Below are positions 1 to 7,871 of a DNA stretch of 12,174 nucleotides, piece after piece. Both the position numbers and the translations under genes were made by a program. Source of the DNA: Acidobacteriota bacterium (GTDB lineage: Bacteria > Acidobacteriota > Vicinamibacteria > Vicinamibacterales > CAVVIG01); NCBI GenBank assembly GCA_003222455.1, contig QHWF01000013.1:1-12174 (forward strand), read 5' to 3'. Below the pieces are notes generated by a model that saw nothing but the letters and a program-made list of their open reading frames with translations, ran no database searches and was not told where the DNA came from. The first letter of the stretch is position 1. The number at the start of each line of letters is the position of its first letter.

Positions 1-898
1 GGTCGGCCACCGAGCGGTCGCTCCTTTTCGACGGAGTCCGGCTGCGTCAGGTGGTCATCTCCAACCCTTCCTTTCCAGATCCGTTCTTACGCGGTGAGGC
101 CGTCTCGCCTCTGCCCAGCATCACACGCGTGGCGCGCGACATTCCATCGCCATACGTGTCGCAGGCGAGCGTCGGGATCGAGCAGGAGGTCTGGCAGAGA
201 AACTCCGTCACGGCGGAATATTCGGTGTTGAATGGCGTGAATCTGTTCCGCTCACGCAATATCAACGCGCCACTGCCGGCAACCGGATTGCGGCCGGACC
301 CGGACTTTCTGAACATCAATCGAATCGAGTCGACGGGGTCGTCGCGAAGCCAGGCGTTGACCCTCACCTGGCGTGGACGCGTGGGAAACGTTTTCAAGCC
401 CTACGTCCAGTACGTCTTCTCACATACGACGGACGACACATCGGGGACTTTTTCTCTTCCCGCGAACAACTACGACCTGCGCGCGGAAAGAGGGCCGGCC
501 GATCTCGATCCGAGACATCGTGTCAACGTGTTGGGAACCATTGCACTGCCCAAGGGTTTCAACACGGGGCTGGTGCTGTCGGCCGCCAGCGGCTCGCCAT
601 TCGACATTACGACAGGATTTGACAACAACGGGGGCCTCCTGGCGTGACCCGCAACACCGGCCGCGGACCGCGAACCTTGCAGCTCGATGTGCGATTTGCG
701 AAGACCTTCAACGTTGCGCGTCTTCAGGGGAACAAACGTGACAGCTTCGACATCACGGTGGACGTGTTCAATGCGATCAACCGCGTCAACGTCACCAATA
801 TCGTCGGAGTGTTGAGCTCGCCATTTTTTGGCCGTGGCAATTCGGCATCGCCGGCGAGAACAGTGCAGTTCGGGTTGCGATACAGGTTTCGGCGGTAG
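1..898 (+). pseudogene. TonB-dependent outer-membrane receptor, C-terminal barrel, frameshifted and 5'-partial (module A)
   Basis: The gene enters from beyond the left edge; the reading frame is open from base 3. Its product matches the last ~310 residues of the intact receptor at 5175-7769 throughout: shared stretches include RSRNINAPLP, RPDP-FLNIN, QALT-SWRGR/TWRGR, SGTFS-PANNYDLRAE and a final RTVQF...RYRFRR. Base 3 here lines up with base 6843 there. The first frame stops at 645-647 after FDNNGGLLA. The rest of the barrel (TRNTGRGP onward, ending at the stop 896-898) continues in another frame. Against the paralogue a net 16 bases are missing near 632-648, where the paralogue has D-T-V-A-N-D-R-P-V-G-I. 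Family knowledge: such receptors are TonB-driven 22-strand barrels for large or scarce nutrients, and losing the last strands normally abolishes folding. I therefore call it a pseudogene, although an assembly error could also produce it. Confidence 0.85.
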
Positions 899-976
899 CG
901 CCGGCGTTGTGGCTGCAAGCGGTTCTGCCCGAGGCCGCCACGCGTCGCCATCGACGAATCGAGCGAGTTGTTGGCC

Positions 977-980
977 AAGG
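977..980 (+). promoter_or_regulatory. Probable ribosome binding site (AAGG) for the GH-GT2 gene
   Basis: AAGG lies five bases before the ATG at 986. The other in-frame starts (TTG 968, ATG 1067) have no comparable purine stretch at the right distance, so this site favours 986. The spacing is a little short, and 1067 remains possible because conserved-looking sequence begins only after it. Confidence 0.4.
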
Positions 981-985
981 TGACC

Positions 986-3136
986 ATGGCGCTTCCTCTT
1001 GAGGACAGGAGCATTTTTTCCGTAAGCGCGCCACCACGCGCGCCCTCGCCATCAGTGGTCGCCTCGATGCCGCTGAGCCGGCCTCGCCCTGTTATCGGCG
1101 GCAAGTTCCTCGTCAGCGATCGGAAGCTGTACATCCGCGGCGTCACTTACGGAGCCTTCCGTCCCGACCCGGACGGGAACGAGTATTACGACCTCGACAC
1201 CATCGAGCGGGATTTCGCTCTGATGGCGGCCAACGACATCAACACCGTGCGAATCCCCCACACCACGCCGCCCCGCTCACTGCTCGACGCCGCGCATCGA
1301 CACGGGCTCTGGGTGATGGTGGGGCTGTCGGCCGAACAGTATCTCGGGTTCGTCATCGACAAGCGGCGGGACTGCGACCCTGAGCGCGAGCTGCGGGAAC
1401 GAGTGCGGCGCTGCGCTGGACATCCGGCGCTTCTGGCGTACTCGCTCGGCAACGAAATCCAGGCGCACGTCGCGCGCTGGTACGGGCATCGCCGGGTCGA
1501 GCGCTACCTGGAGCGGCTCTATCACGTGGTCAAGAACGAGGACCCCGAGGGACTGGTCACATACGTGAACTATCCCTCGACGGAATACCTGGAGCTCCCG
1601 TTCCTCGATTTCCTCTGCTACAACGTGTACCTTGAGCGGCATGCGGACCTCAAAGCGTACCTCGCGCGTCTGCAAAACGTCGCCGGCGACCGCCCGCTGA
1701 TGCTCACTGAGATCGGCCTCGATGCGCTCCGCAACGGCGAGGCCGCGCAGGCGAGCAGTCTGGACTGGCAGATCCGCACCGCCTTCGCCGGCGGCTGCGC
1801 CGGCGTCTTCGTGTTTGCCTGGACCGATGAGTGGCATCGGGCCGGAGCCCAGGTGGACGACTGGGCTTTCGGCATCACGGACTGCGAGCGCCAGCCCAAG
1901 CCCGCCCTCGCCGCCGTTCGCAAGGCCTTCGTCGAGGCGCCATTTCGCGACCTGTCCTGGCCGCGCATCTCGGTCGTCGTCTGCACGTACAACGGGTCGC
2001 GGACGATCCGCGACTGCCTCGAGGGCCTGGAGCGGGTGGACTACCCGAACTTCGAGACCATCGTCGTGGACGACGGTTCGACGGACCACACGGCGGACAT
2101 CGTCGGCGAATACGATGTCCGGCTGATCCGGACCGAAAATCGCGGGTTGAGCAACGCACGCAACCAGGGGATGGAGGCGGCCACGGGCGAGATCGTCGCC
2201 TACCTCGACGACGACGCCTACCCCGACCCCCACTGGCTCAAGTATCTCGCGGCGACCTTCGCGGCCACCAAACATGCCGGCGTCGGCGGGCCCAACATCG
2301 CGCCACCAGTCGACGGGCCAATCGCCGACTGCGTGGCCAACGCGCCGGGTGGGCCCGTACACGTCCTCCTTTCCGACTGGGAGGCCGAGCATATCCCCGG
2401 CTGCAACATGGCGTTCCGGAAGACGTGCCTCGAGGCCATCGGCGGGTTCGATCCGCAGTTCCGTGTGGCCGGCGACGACGTAGATGTGTGCTGGCGGCTG
2501 CAAGAGCAAGGATGGACTCTCGGGTTTCACCCGGCCGCAGTGGTGTGGCACCACCGCCGTAACTCCGTGCTCGCCTATTGGAAGCAGCAGCGCGGTTACG
2601 GAAAGGCCGAGGCGCTGCTCAAAAGGAAGTGGCCGGAGAAGTACAACGGCACGGGCCAGCTCTCCTGGGCTGGCCGGATTTACAGCCGCGGCCTCACGCG
2701 ATCGCTCGACTTCCGGCCTGTACGAGCGAGGGGCGAGCACGCTCTACTCGCTCCCGCTCATTCCCGAGTGGTATCTCGCGATTCCCCTCCTCGCGGCGCT
2801 CGCGGTTCTCGGCGTTGTGTGGAAGCCGCTCCTCCTCGCGATGCCGCTGCTGGCCGTCGCGACCCTCGCGCCCATGGTGCAGGCCTGGGTGAGCACGAGC
2901 CAGGCGCGCTTCCCGAGCGCGCTTTCCGATCGCCGCTGGCTGCCCCGGCGGTTTGCGCTGCGTCTCCTCACGGCGCTCCTCCACGTGCTTCATCCCGTCG
3001 CGCGCCTCCGCGGGCGGCTGGTGGCAGGGTCGTGCGCGGCACCGCGCGGGATCCGCCCTTGCTTTCCCCGATCAAGAGCCCTGGCGCAGTGGACCGAGCA
3101 CGGGGAGGCGCCCGACGAGCGATTGCGCCGTGTTGA
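986..3136 (+). CDS. Clan-A glycoside hydrolase-like / family 2 glycosyltransferase fusion, C-terminus lost by frameshift
   Basis: Residues ~45-320 (numbered from ATG 986) look like a GH2/GH5-type TIM barrel: an early RGVTYG strand, S-L-G-N-E-I with the presumed acid/base Glu157, and L-M-L-T-E-I-G with the presumed nucleophile Glu242. Residues ~325-560 form a GT-A family 2 glycosyltransferase: ISVVVCTYNG, VVDDGSTD (Asp362-363), the DXD-like YLDDDA (408-410), the acceptor-site GDDVDVCWR, and a QQRGYG motif. A glycan synthase carrying its own trimming or transglycosylating domain is the natural inference; the substrate is unknown. True coding ends near residue 578 (base ~2717). The remaining ~138 codons to the stop at 3136 are the wrong frame of the displaced C-terminus. 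Both catalytic domains survive, so a soluble truncated enzyme might still work. Start 986 is chosen for its upstream AAGG; 1067 is the alternative. Confidence 0.8.
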   Translation: MALPLEDRSIFSVSAPPRAPSPSVVASMPLSRPRPVIGGKFLVSDRKLYIRGVTYGAFRPDPDGNEYYDLDTIERDFALMAANDINTVRIPHTTPPRSLLDAAHRHGLWVMVGLSAEQYLGFVIDKRRDCDPERELRERVRRCAGHPALLAYSLGNEIQAHVARWYGHRRVERYLERLYHVVKNEDPEGLVTYVNYPSTEYLELPFLDFLCYNVYLERHADLKAYLARLQNVAGDRPLMLTEIGLDALRNGEAAQASSLDWQIRTAFAGGCAGVFVFAWTDEWHRAGAQVDDWAFGITDCERQPKPALAAVRKAFVEAPFRDLSWPRISVVVCTYNGSRTIRDCLEGLERVDYPNFETIVVDDGSTDHTADIVGEYDVRLIRTENRGLSNARNQGMEAATGEIVAYLDDDAYPDPHWLKYLAATFAATKHAGVGGPNIAPPVDGPIADCVANAPGGPVHVLLSDWEAEHIPGCNMAFRKTCLEAIGGFDPQFRVAGDDVDVCWRLQEQGWTLGFHPAAVVWHHRRNSVLAYWKQQRGYGKAEALLKRKWPEKYNGTGQLSWAGRIYSRGLTRSLDFRPVRARGEHALLAPAHSRVVSRDSPPRGARGSRRCVEAAPPRDAAAGRRDPRAHGAGLGEHEPGALPERAFRSPLAAPAVCAASPHGAPPRASSRRAPPRAAGGRVVRGTARDPPLLSPIKSPGAVDRARGGARRAIAPC

Positions 3137-3497
3137 ACGGGCGCTCCAGTCCGGGGGGGCGACGGTACGCCGGGGCGGCGCCTGGGATCCCTGGGATCTG
3201 GAAGTCGTGTGCGGCGCGCTCGGAGCGGCGCGGCTGATCGTCGCCGTCGAAGATCACGGCGCAGGTAACCAGCTCGTGCGGTCGCGCTGGTGGCCGAGCG
3301 TATCAACCATGGGACTGACGGCGGCCGCGAGCTGCGCGGCCCTCGCGCTCGCGGCCGCGCTCGATGGCGCCCTGCCCGTCACTGAAATTCTTGGTGCGGC
3401 GGCCATCTGGCTCGTGTTCCGCATCGGGCGCCAGTGCGGTGCGGCCGCCGCTGTGATCGAGCACGCCGTCCGTGGAGCAGAGATTGGAACGCGATGA
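2718..3497 (+). pseudogene. Displaced membrane C-terminus of the GH-GT2 fusion
   Basis: From base 2718 this frame reads LYERGASTLYSLPLIPEWYL and then two hydrophobic segments (AIPLLAALAVLGVVW; LLLAMPLLAVATLAPMV). A basic and soluble stretch with WDPWDLEVV...GAARLIVAVEDHGAG follows, then another hydrophobic pair (GLTAAASCAALALAAALDG; ILGAAAIWLVFRIG), ending in IEHAVRGAEIGTR. This resembles, from memory, the membrane tail that follows the GT2 domain in full-length relatives, where a short stretch with a G-T-W-G-type motif sits between the two. Here D-F-R-P (other frame, to ~2717) abuts L-Y-E-R directly, so the lesion looks like an out-of-frame deletion of 3n+2 bases, perhaps ~40-50. The stop at 3495-3497 overlaps the ATG of the ABC stump at 3494 (ATGA), the coupling expected of the original operon. 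Confidence 0.7.
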
Positions 3498-3760
3498 CAA
3501 GATCCCGCTACGGCGACTTCGGACTTTATCGACATCGACGACTCGCGCGTCACACGCGCTCATCATGGTCCTACATTGCCGCGCTGTTCGTCGTCGACTT
3601 GTTCGCGACCCCACGGGCACTCCTCACACCGCTGCCGTTGAAGATTGTTCGGAATCGTGGCCGCGTGGGTGACTCTCCGCGCTGCTGGCATTGCAGTGCA
3701 GCGGTTGCCATCATCGAGCTCGGCGTGAATGAACAAGGAGCGGAAGGCGCGAGACGATGA
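3494..3760 (+). pseudogene. ABC exporter stump: first ~52 residues only (module A)
   Basis: An 88-codon reading frame. Its first ~52 residues match the start of the intact exporter at 8940: MTRSR-GDF-LYR, LARHTRSSW, IAALF-V, LATP/FATP, ALLTPLPLKI. It then diverges at about base 3650, and the other ~530 residues of the transporter, including the whole nucleotide-binding domain, are missing. The tail (R-N-R-G-R-V-G-D-S-P to E-G-A-R-R) has no recognisable origin and may be the far side of the deletion. Relative to the intact copy there is an in-frame six-base duplication (ATCGAC twice, near 3528-3539) that adds two residues. The frame still begins inside the upstream stop (ATGA 3494) and ends inside the downstream start (ATGA 3757). 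It cannot transport anything. Confidence 0.8.
3742..3747 (+). promoter_or_regulatory. Ribosome binding site GGAAGG for the glycosyltransferase at 3757
   Basis: GGAAGG sits nine bases before the ATG at 3757, and AAGGAG lies a little further up at 3735-3740. This gives the downstream gene its own initiation signal even though the upstream frame is a remnant. Confidence 0.55.
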
Positions 3761-4989
3761 CTGTCGTGATCTCGGTTTACAAGGTCGCCAACTTCCCGGA
3801 TGGCGGCGGTCACTTCTGGGTCTACATGCAGTACGCGCAGGCGTTGCGGCGGCTTGGGTGCGACGTCTACTGGCTGGAGCAGTTCCGGCCCGTCCGCGAT
3901 CGAGAGCAGGAGGCCCACCTGCTCTCGATCTTCCTGGACAAGATGAAGCGATTCGGCCTCGAGGGTAAGACGCTCCTTTACACGCGCGAGGGCCAGGGGA
4001 AGGGCCATGACGGCACAAAGGAGCCTGGTTCCCTTCGCTTCATCGGATACACGTGGTCCAAGGCCCAGGCGGTTCTTCGACGCGCGGACTTGCTGCTGAA
4101 CTTTCACTACGCGATCGACGCTCGACTGCTCGCGAGCGTCCGGCGCTCGGCACTCGTGGACATCGACCCGGGACTGCTCCAACTTTGGATGAGCACCGGC
4201 GAGCTCGCCGTGGCCCCACACGACCGCTACTTGACCACCGGCGAAACCGTGGGGACACCGGCGGCCCGGTTCTCTGATTGCGGCCTGCCGTGGATTCATA
4301 TCCGGCCGGCGATCTGCCTCGATCTCTGGCCTTTCACATTCAACCCCCTGGCTGAAGCCTTCACGACAGTTTCAACGTGGTTGACGACGGATTTTCTCAA
4401 GGTGATGGAGAACGGGGAGACGGTTCTCCGGGAAAACACAAAGCGCATCTCCTTTCTTCGGTTTCTCGAGCTCCCGCGTCACACGCGCCAGCCGCTCGAG
4501 CTCGCGCTGTACCTGACCGGCGAAGATTCGGAAGACCGCGCGTGCCTCGAGTCTCACGGCTGGAGAGTCCGCGATTCCCGGGAGGTTGCAGGCGGCCCCG
4601 ACGACTACCGCTCCTACGTCCAGCGCTCGCGCGGTGAGTTCAGTTGCGCCAAGCCGTCCTGCGTGGAATTCCAGGGCGCGTGGATCAGCGACCGGACGCT
4701 GTGCTATCTCGCGAGCGGGAAACCGGCGGTCGTGCAGCATACCGGTCCGAGCGCCTATCTGCCCAGCGGGGAAGGCTTGTTTCGGTTCACGACGCTGTCG
4801 GAGGCCGTCGGTGCATTGGACGCCGTCAACGCGGACTACGAGCGGCATTGCCGCGCCGCCCGGGAGATCGCGGAGGCCTGTTTCGACGCCGAGTCAATCG
4901 TGGCTCGGATCCTGAACGAAACGCTCGGTTCGGAACCACCGCGCACGAACGACCCGGCGTCCCGGCAGGACACGGTGCGCGTCGCATGA
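3757..4989 (+). CDS. GT-B-like glycosyltransferase with N-terminal GGGH motif (module A, intact)
   Basis: The 410-residue product shows no signal peptide or membrane segment and is probably cytoplasmic. The N-terminus opens with a short beta strand (VVISVYKV), then P-D-G-G-G-H (residues 16-19 are GGGH) and ALRRLGCDVYWLE, the pattern of a GT-B donor/acceptor Rossmann domain. A conserved-looking VDIDPGLLQ lies at ~134-142. The C-terminal half has EFSCAKPSCVEFQGAWISDR, then TLCYLASGKPAVVQHTG (~315-330) and a typical GT1/GT4 closing region with AREIAEACFDAESIV. The ASGKP segment resembles the nucleotide-sugar-binding loop of GT4-type enzymes. The start overlaps the preceding stop (ATGA), and a good RBS precedes it. 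Its own stop overlaps another ATG at 4986. A shorter paralogous fragment lies at 11696. The glycosyltransferase call is by fold pattern; donor and acceptor are unknown. Confidence 0.75.
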   Translation: MTVVISVYKVANFPDGGGHFWVYMQYAQALRRLGCDVYWLEQFRPVRDREQEAHLLSIFLDKMKRFGLEGKTLLYTREGQGKGHDGTKEPGSLRFIGYTWSKAQAVLRRADLLLNFHYAIDARLLASVRRSALVDIDPGLLQLWMSTGELAVAPHDRYLTTGETVGTPAARFSDCGLPWIHIRPAICLDLWPFTFNPLAEAFTTVSTWLTTDFLKVMENGETVLRENTKRISFLRFLELPRHTRQPLELALYLTGEDSEDRACLESHGWRVRDSREVAGGPDDYRSYVQRSRGEFSCAKPSCVEFQGAWISDRTLCYLASGKPAVVQHTGPSAYLPSGEGLFRFTTLSEAVGALDAVNADYERHCRAAREIAEACFDAESIVARILNETLGSEPPRTNDPASRQDTVRVA

Positions 4990-5112
4990 AGCGACTGGGT
5001 ATCCGATTCCTGTTCGCGCGCTGTTCACGCGAGAGCAAGAGCAAACATGCCGCGGGGCATGCGGGCGCTGTCAGAGTGCGGTGTGGTCGTCGACGTGATC
5101 CATCCGTCGGCC
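4986..5112 (+). pseudogene. Possible 5' remnant of a further glycosyltransferase gene
   Basis: An ATG at 4986 overlaps the stop of the preceding gene (ATGA) and starts KRLGIRFLFARCSRESKSKH-AAGHA. A frame change near 5062 then gives RALSECGVVVDVIHPSARVI. Joined, these read as a GT-B N-terminal strand-helix-strand (…H-A-R-A-L-S-E-C-G-V-V-V-D-V-I-H-P). Restoring two bases, CG in the GCGGG run near 5060-5066, would make the join continuous. Beyond ~5112 the similarity to any such fold ends. The stretch lies between genes and is far too short to be functional. The identification rests on pattern only. Confidence 0.4.
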
Positions 5113-5160
5113 AGGGTGATACAGGGACCGGCGCCAAGGCTTGCTTTGGTGGCTGTGCGC

Positions 5161-5166
5161 GAAGGG
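5161..5166 (+). promoter_or_regulatory. Ribosome binding site GAAGGG for the intact TBDR
   Basis: GAAGGG lies eight bases before the ATG at 5175. Together with the signal peptide that starts there, it decides the start, although the same frame is open far upstream through the preceding glycosyltransferase gene. Confidence 0.6.
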
Positions 5167-5174
5167 TTCACACG

Positions 5175-7769
5175 ATGTCCGGCTTCAAATTCGTCGTCAA
5201 CAGCGTCATTGCGATCCTCATCTGTGGGCTGGCAGCGACAGCCCGCGGGGAAACGTCGTCGCAAGCCGACGGCATGGTCTCTGGCTCGATCGTGGACGAA
5301 AGCGCGGCAGTGATTCCCGGCGCGACTGTCAACCTGCTGCGCCAGAACAGCGCCACGCAGAGTACAACGTCGCAAGCCGACGGAACGTTCAGCTTCGATG
5401 GTGTCACACCGGGCACCTACACGCTCAGGGCCGAGATCGCGGGTTTCGAGACGTATCAGGAAACGATCGTCGTGGGCCCGGAGCCGGTGGCTCGCTTGAA
5501 GATTACGCTGCGGGTGCGAGGCCTGGAAACAGACGTCACGGTCGAAGCGGACGAGCCGGCCGATGCATTTTCAACATCGGTCAGCAACGGCGCCACGCTG
5601 AGGATGGGTGACGACTTTCGTCGTGCGCTTCCCATCGTAGCCGACGACTTTCTGGGGGTGGTCGGAAATTTCTTTTACCCGGGTGCGCAAGGGTCACAAG
5701 GCGCCTCCGTCATCGTTGACGGTGTCCAAGGTGATCAGATCGATGTGCCGTCGTCGGCCCTCGGCACTGTGAGACTCAATCGAAATCCGTACTCCGCCTT
5801 GTACCAGCATCCGGGGCAAGCCCGGCTCGAAGTCTCGACGAAACGCGGCCGGAGAAGCCGGTACGACGCGGGGTTCGAGATGTCCGAGAGAAATACCCTG
5901 TTTGCCGCGCGGAATGCGTTCGCGCCCGCGACGCAGGAATTGGGCCGACGTCTCCTGCAACCCACGTTAGCGGGTCCGCTCCCGGGCAAGAAGTCCTCTT
6001 TTTACTTTACGGGTCAGCGGTTCGTGCACGACGAAAGCGCGGTAGTCAATGCGGAAACGCTGACGGGACCGGTTGTCGCGAATGTGCCGACGTCTCACGA
6101 TCACAACAGCATTTTTGCGCGGATCCAGGCGTGGCCGAACTCGCTACAGACGATCACCGGGACGTACGGTTTCAGCGGCCACGAATATTCGAACCAGGAC
6201 GCCGGGGGGTTCAACCTGCGTGAACGTGGCATCGCCACCAAAAAGGACAAGCACACGCTGACGCTCAGTCATCGTCTGCTCCGTGCGTCCAATTGGCAGA
6301 ATGATTTCCTGTTTGGTTTCGTCGATCAGCAAGACCACGCGGGGAGCGCCGCGACCGCCCCGGCGATCGATGTGAACGATGCGTTTTCGTCCGGGCCGTC
6401 GCCGAGGTTCGACCGGGCCAACAGACGATCGTTCAGTCTCGAGAACACCGTCAGGTATCTGGGCCGCGCCGGACACTCGCTGGTGTTTGGCGGCCGGTTC
6501 AGGAGCGATCACGTCGATGCCTTCGACGCCTCGAATTTTGCCGGGACATACGAGTTCGCGGACCTCGAAGCGTTTCATGACAGGACGCCTCTTTTTTTTC
6601 GCATCAATCGAGGCGATCCGAACGCCGCGTTCAGCGTGTATGAGGCGAATGGATACGTGCAGGACGAGATCCGCGTCAGGTCGCAGCTCACACTGACTTT
6701 TGGTGTGCGCTACGACTGGCAATCGACGACGAGCGATCGTAACAACGTCGCGCCGCGGTTTGCGTTTGCGTTCGCTCCCGAGAATCACAAGAAAACGATC
6801 TTTCGCGGCGGAGCCGGGATCTTCTCCGACCAACTGGGCCGCTCCGCGATCGAGCAATCGCAGCTGCGCGACGGGATCCGGCTTCATGAAGTCGTCATTT
6901 CCGGCCCGTCTTTCCCCAACCCGTTCTCGAGCGGCGCGGACGTCTCACAGCTGCCGAGCACGGTCCGTGTGGCGCCCGGCATTCGATCCCCCTCGTTGTC
7001 GGAAGCCAGCTTCAGCGTCGAGCGGGAGCTCCGTCAGAGAAACACGCTGACGGCGGAATACTCATGGTTCCGCGGAACGGATTTGTTCCGGTCCCGCAAT
7101 ATCAACGCGCCGCTTCCCGGCACGGATCTGCGGCCCGACCCGAACTTTCTCAACATCAATCAGGTCGAGTCCTCGGCGTTCCTGCACAGCCAGGCGTTGA
7201 CCGTCAGCTGGCGAGGGCGCCTCGGCAAGGTCTTTCAGCCTTACGCCCAGTATGTCTTTTCCAAAACGACGACCAACACGTCCGGGACGTTTTCGGTTCC
7301 AGCGAACAACTACGATTTGCGCGCGGAAACAGGGCCGGCCGACGACGACGCGCGACATCGTTTCAACATGATGGGTGTCGTGGCGCTCCCTCGAGGTTTT
7401 CAAACGGGCCTGGTGTTGTCGGTCAGGAGTGGACTGCCCTACGACATCACAACCGGACTCGACGACAACAACGACACGGTTGCCAATGACCGGCCCGTCG
7501 GCATCACCCGGAACACCGGTCGCGGACCGGCAACTGCGCAACTCGACCTGCGGATTTCAAAGAGTTTTGCGATTGTGCGCGTTCAGGACGGGGGGCAGCA
7601 GCAACGGCGCGACACGGTCGACCTCATCGTGGACCTGTTCAACGCGACGAACCGGACCAATTACAAATCTATCGTCGGGGATATGAGCTCTCAATTCTTC
7701 GGCCGTGCGAACGTGGCCGCGGCGGCGAGAACAGTTCAATTCTCTGCGAGATACACGTTTCGGCGTTAG
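5175..7769 (+). CDS. TonB-dependent receptor with carboxypeptidase-regulatory-like N-terminal domain (module B, intact)
   Basis: The 864-residue outer-membrane protein has a signal peptide at residues 1-~25 (SVIAILICGLAATARG; no lipobox). Residues ~34-120 form a CarboxypepD_reg/CnaB-like beta domain (GSIVDESAAVIPGATVNL, GTYTLRAEIAGF). A TonB-box-like TDVTVEA lies near 120, followed by a plug (~140-225) with VIVDGVQGDQI and RLEVSTKRG, and then a long beta-barrel region with many alternating aromatic strands. It ends with the DLFNATNR segment and RTVQFSARYTFRR, an aromatic-rich final strand as needed for BAM insertion. In Acidobacteriota such Oar/SusC-like receptors are numerous and take up glycans, oligopeptides or metal chelates; the ligand here is unknown. 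It lies downstream of glycosyltransferases and 102 bases upstream of the kinase and exporter genes, on the same strand. Its C-terminal third is closely related to the broken copy at 1-898. Confidence 0.92.
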   Translation: MSGFKFVVNSVIAILICGLAATARGETSSQADGMVSGSIVDESAAVIPGATVNLLRQNSATQSTTSQADGTFSFDGVTPGTYTLRAEIAGFETYQETIVVGPEPVARLKITLRVRGLETDVTVEADEPADAFSTSVSNGATLRMGDDFRRALPIVADDFLGVVGNFFYPGAQGSQGASVIVDGVQGDQIDVPSSALGTVRLNRNPYSALYQHPGQARLEVSTKRGRRSRYDAGFEMSERNTLFAARNAFAPATQELGRRLLQPTLAGPLPGKKSSFYFTGQRFVHDESAVVNAETLTGPVVANVPTSHDHNSIFARIQAWPNSLQTITGTYGFSGHEYSNQDAGGFNLRERGIATKKDKHTLTLSHRLLRASNWQNDFLFGFVDQQDHAGSAATAPAIDVNDAFSSGPSPRFDRANRRSFSLENTVRYLGRAGHSLVFGGRFRSDHVDAFDASNFAGTYEFADLEAFHDRTPLFFRINRGDPNAAFSVYEANGYVQDEIRVRSQLTLTFGVRYDWQSTTSDRNNVAPRFAFAFAPENHKKTIFRGGAGIFSDQLGRSAIEQSQLRDGIRLHEVVISGPSFPNPFSSGADVSQLPSTVRVAPGIRSPSLSEASFSVERELRQRNTLTAEYSWFRGTDLFRSRNINAPLPGTDLRPDPNFLNINQVESSAFLHSQALTVSWRGRLGKVFQPYAQYVFSKTTTNTSGTFSVPANNYDLRAETGPADDDARHRFNMMGVVALPRGFQTGLVLSVRSGLPYDITTGLDDNNDTVANDRPVGITRNTGRGPATAQLDLRISKSFAIVRVQDGGQQQRRDTVDLIVDLFNATNRTNYKSIVGDMSSQFFGRANVAAAARTVQFSARYTFRR

Positions 7770-7858
7770 GGGATCGAATAGGCATGGCTTGCCGCGATCG
7801 GACGCCCGCCCGGCCTCCGTTCGATTCTCCGATGCTGCCGACGTTCACTGACCGAATC

Positions 7859-7864
7859 GGGGAG
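7859..7864 (+). promoter_or_regulatory. Ribosome binding site GGGGAG for the phosphotransferase
   Basis: GGGGAG lies seven bases before the ATG at 7872 and is the strongest Shine-Dalgarno-like site near this start. The 102 bases between 7769 and 7872 otherwise show no recognisable promoter, terminator hairpin or gene. Confidence 0.6.
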
Positions 7865-7871
7865 TCTACTG

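Noticed and set aside
889..910. GC-rich near-palindrome after the module A receptor as a terminator
   Set aside because: No clear stem-loop followed by a T run; too ordinary in DNA of this composition.
1831..2562. 243-codon + strand frame within the GH-GT2 gene
   Set aside because: Arg/Pro-rich frame-shifted reading of the GT2 domain with no motif of its own.
1277..2740. 487-codon open frame on the - strand inside the GH-GT2 gene
   Set aside because: It is antisense to a frame with clear GH and GT2 motifs; its product has no recognisable domain and the skewed composition expected of a GC-rich shadow.
4644..5174. In-frame extension upstream of the intact receptor
   Set aside because: It overlaps the glycosyltransferase at 3757 and encodes no signal peptide; the RBS and signal peptide begin at 5175.
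6144..6887. 247-codon open frame on the - strand inside the intact receptor
   Set aside because: Shadow of a convincing barrel coding region.
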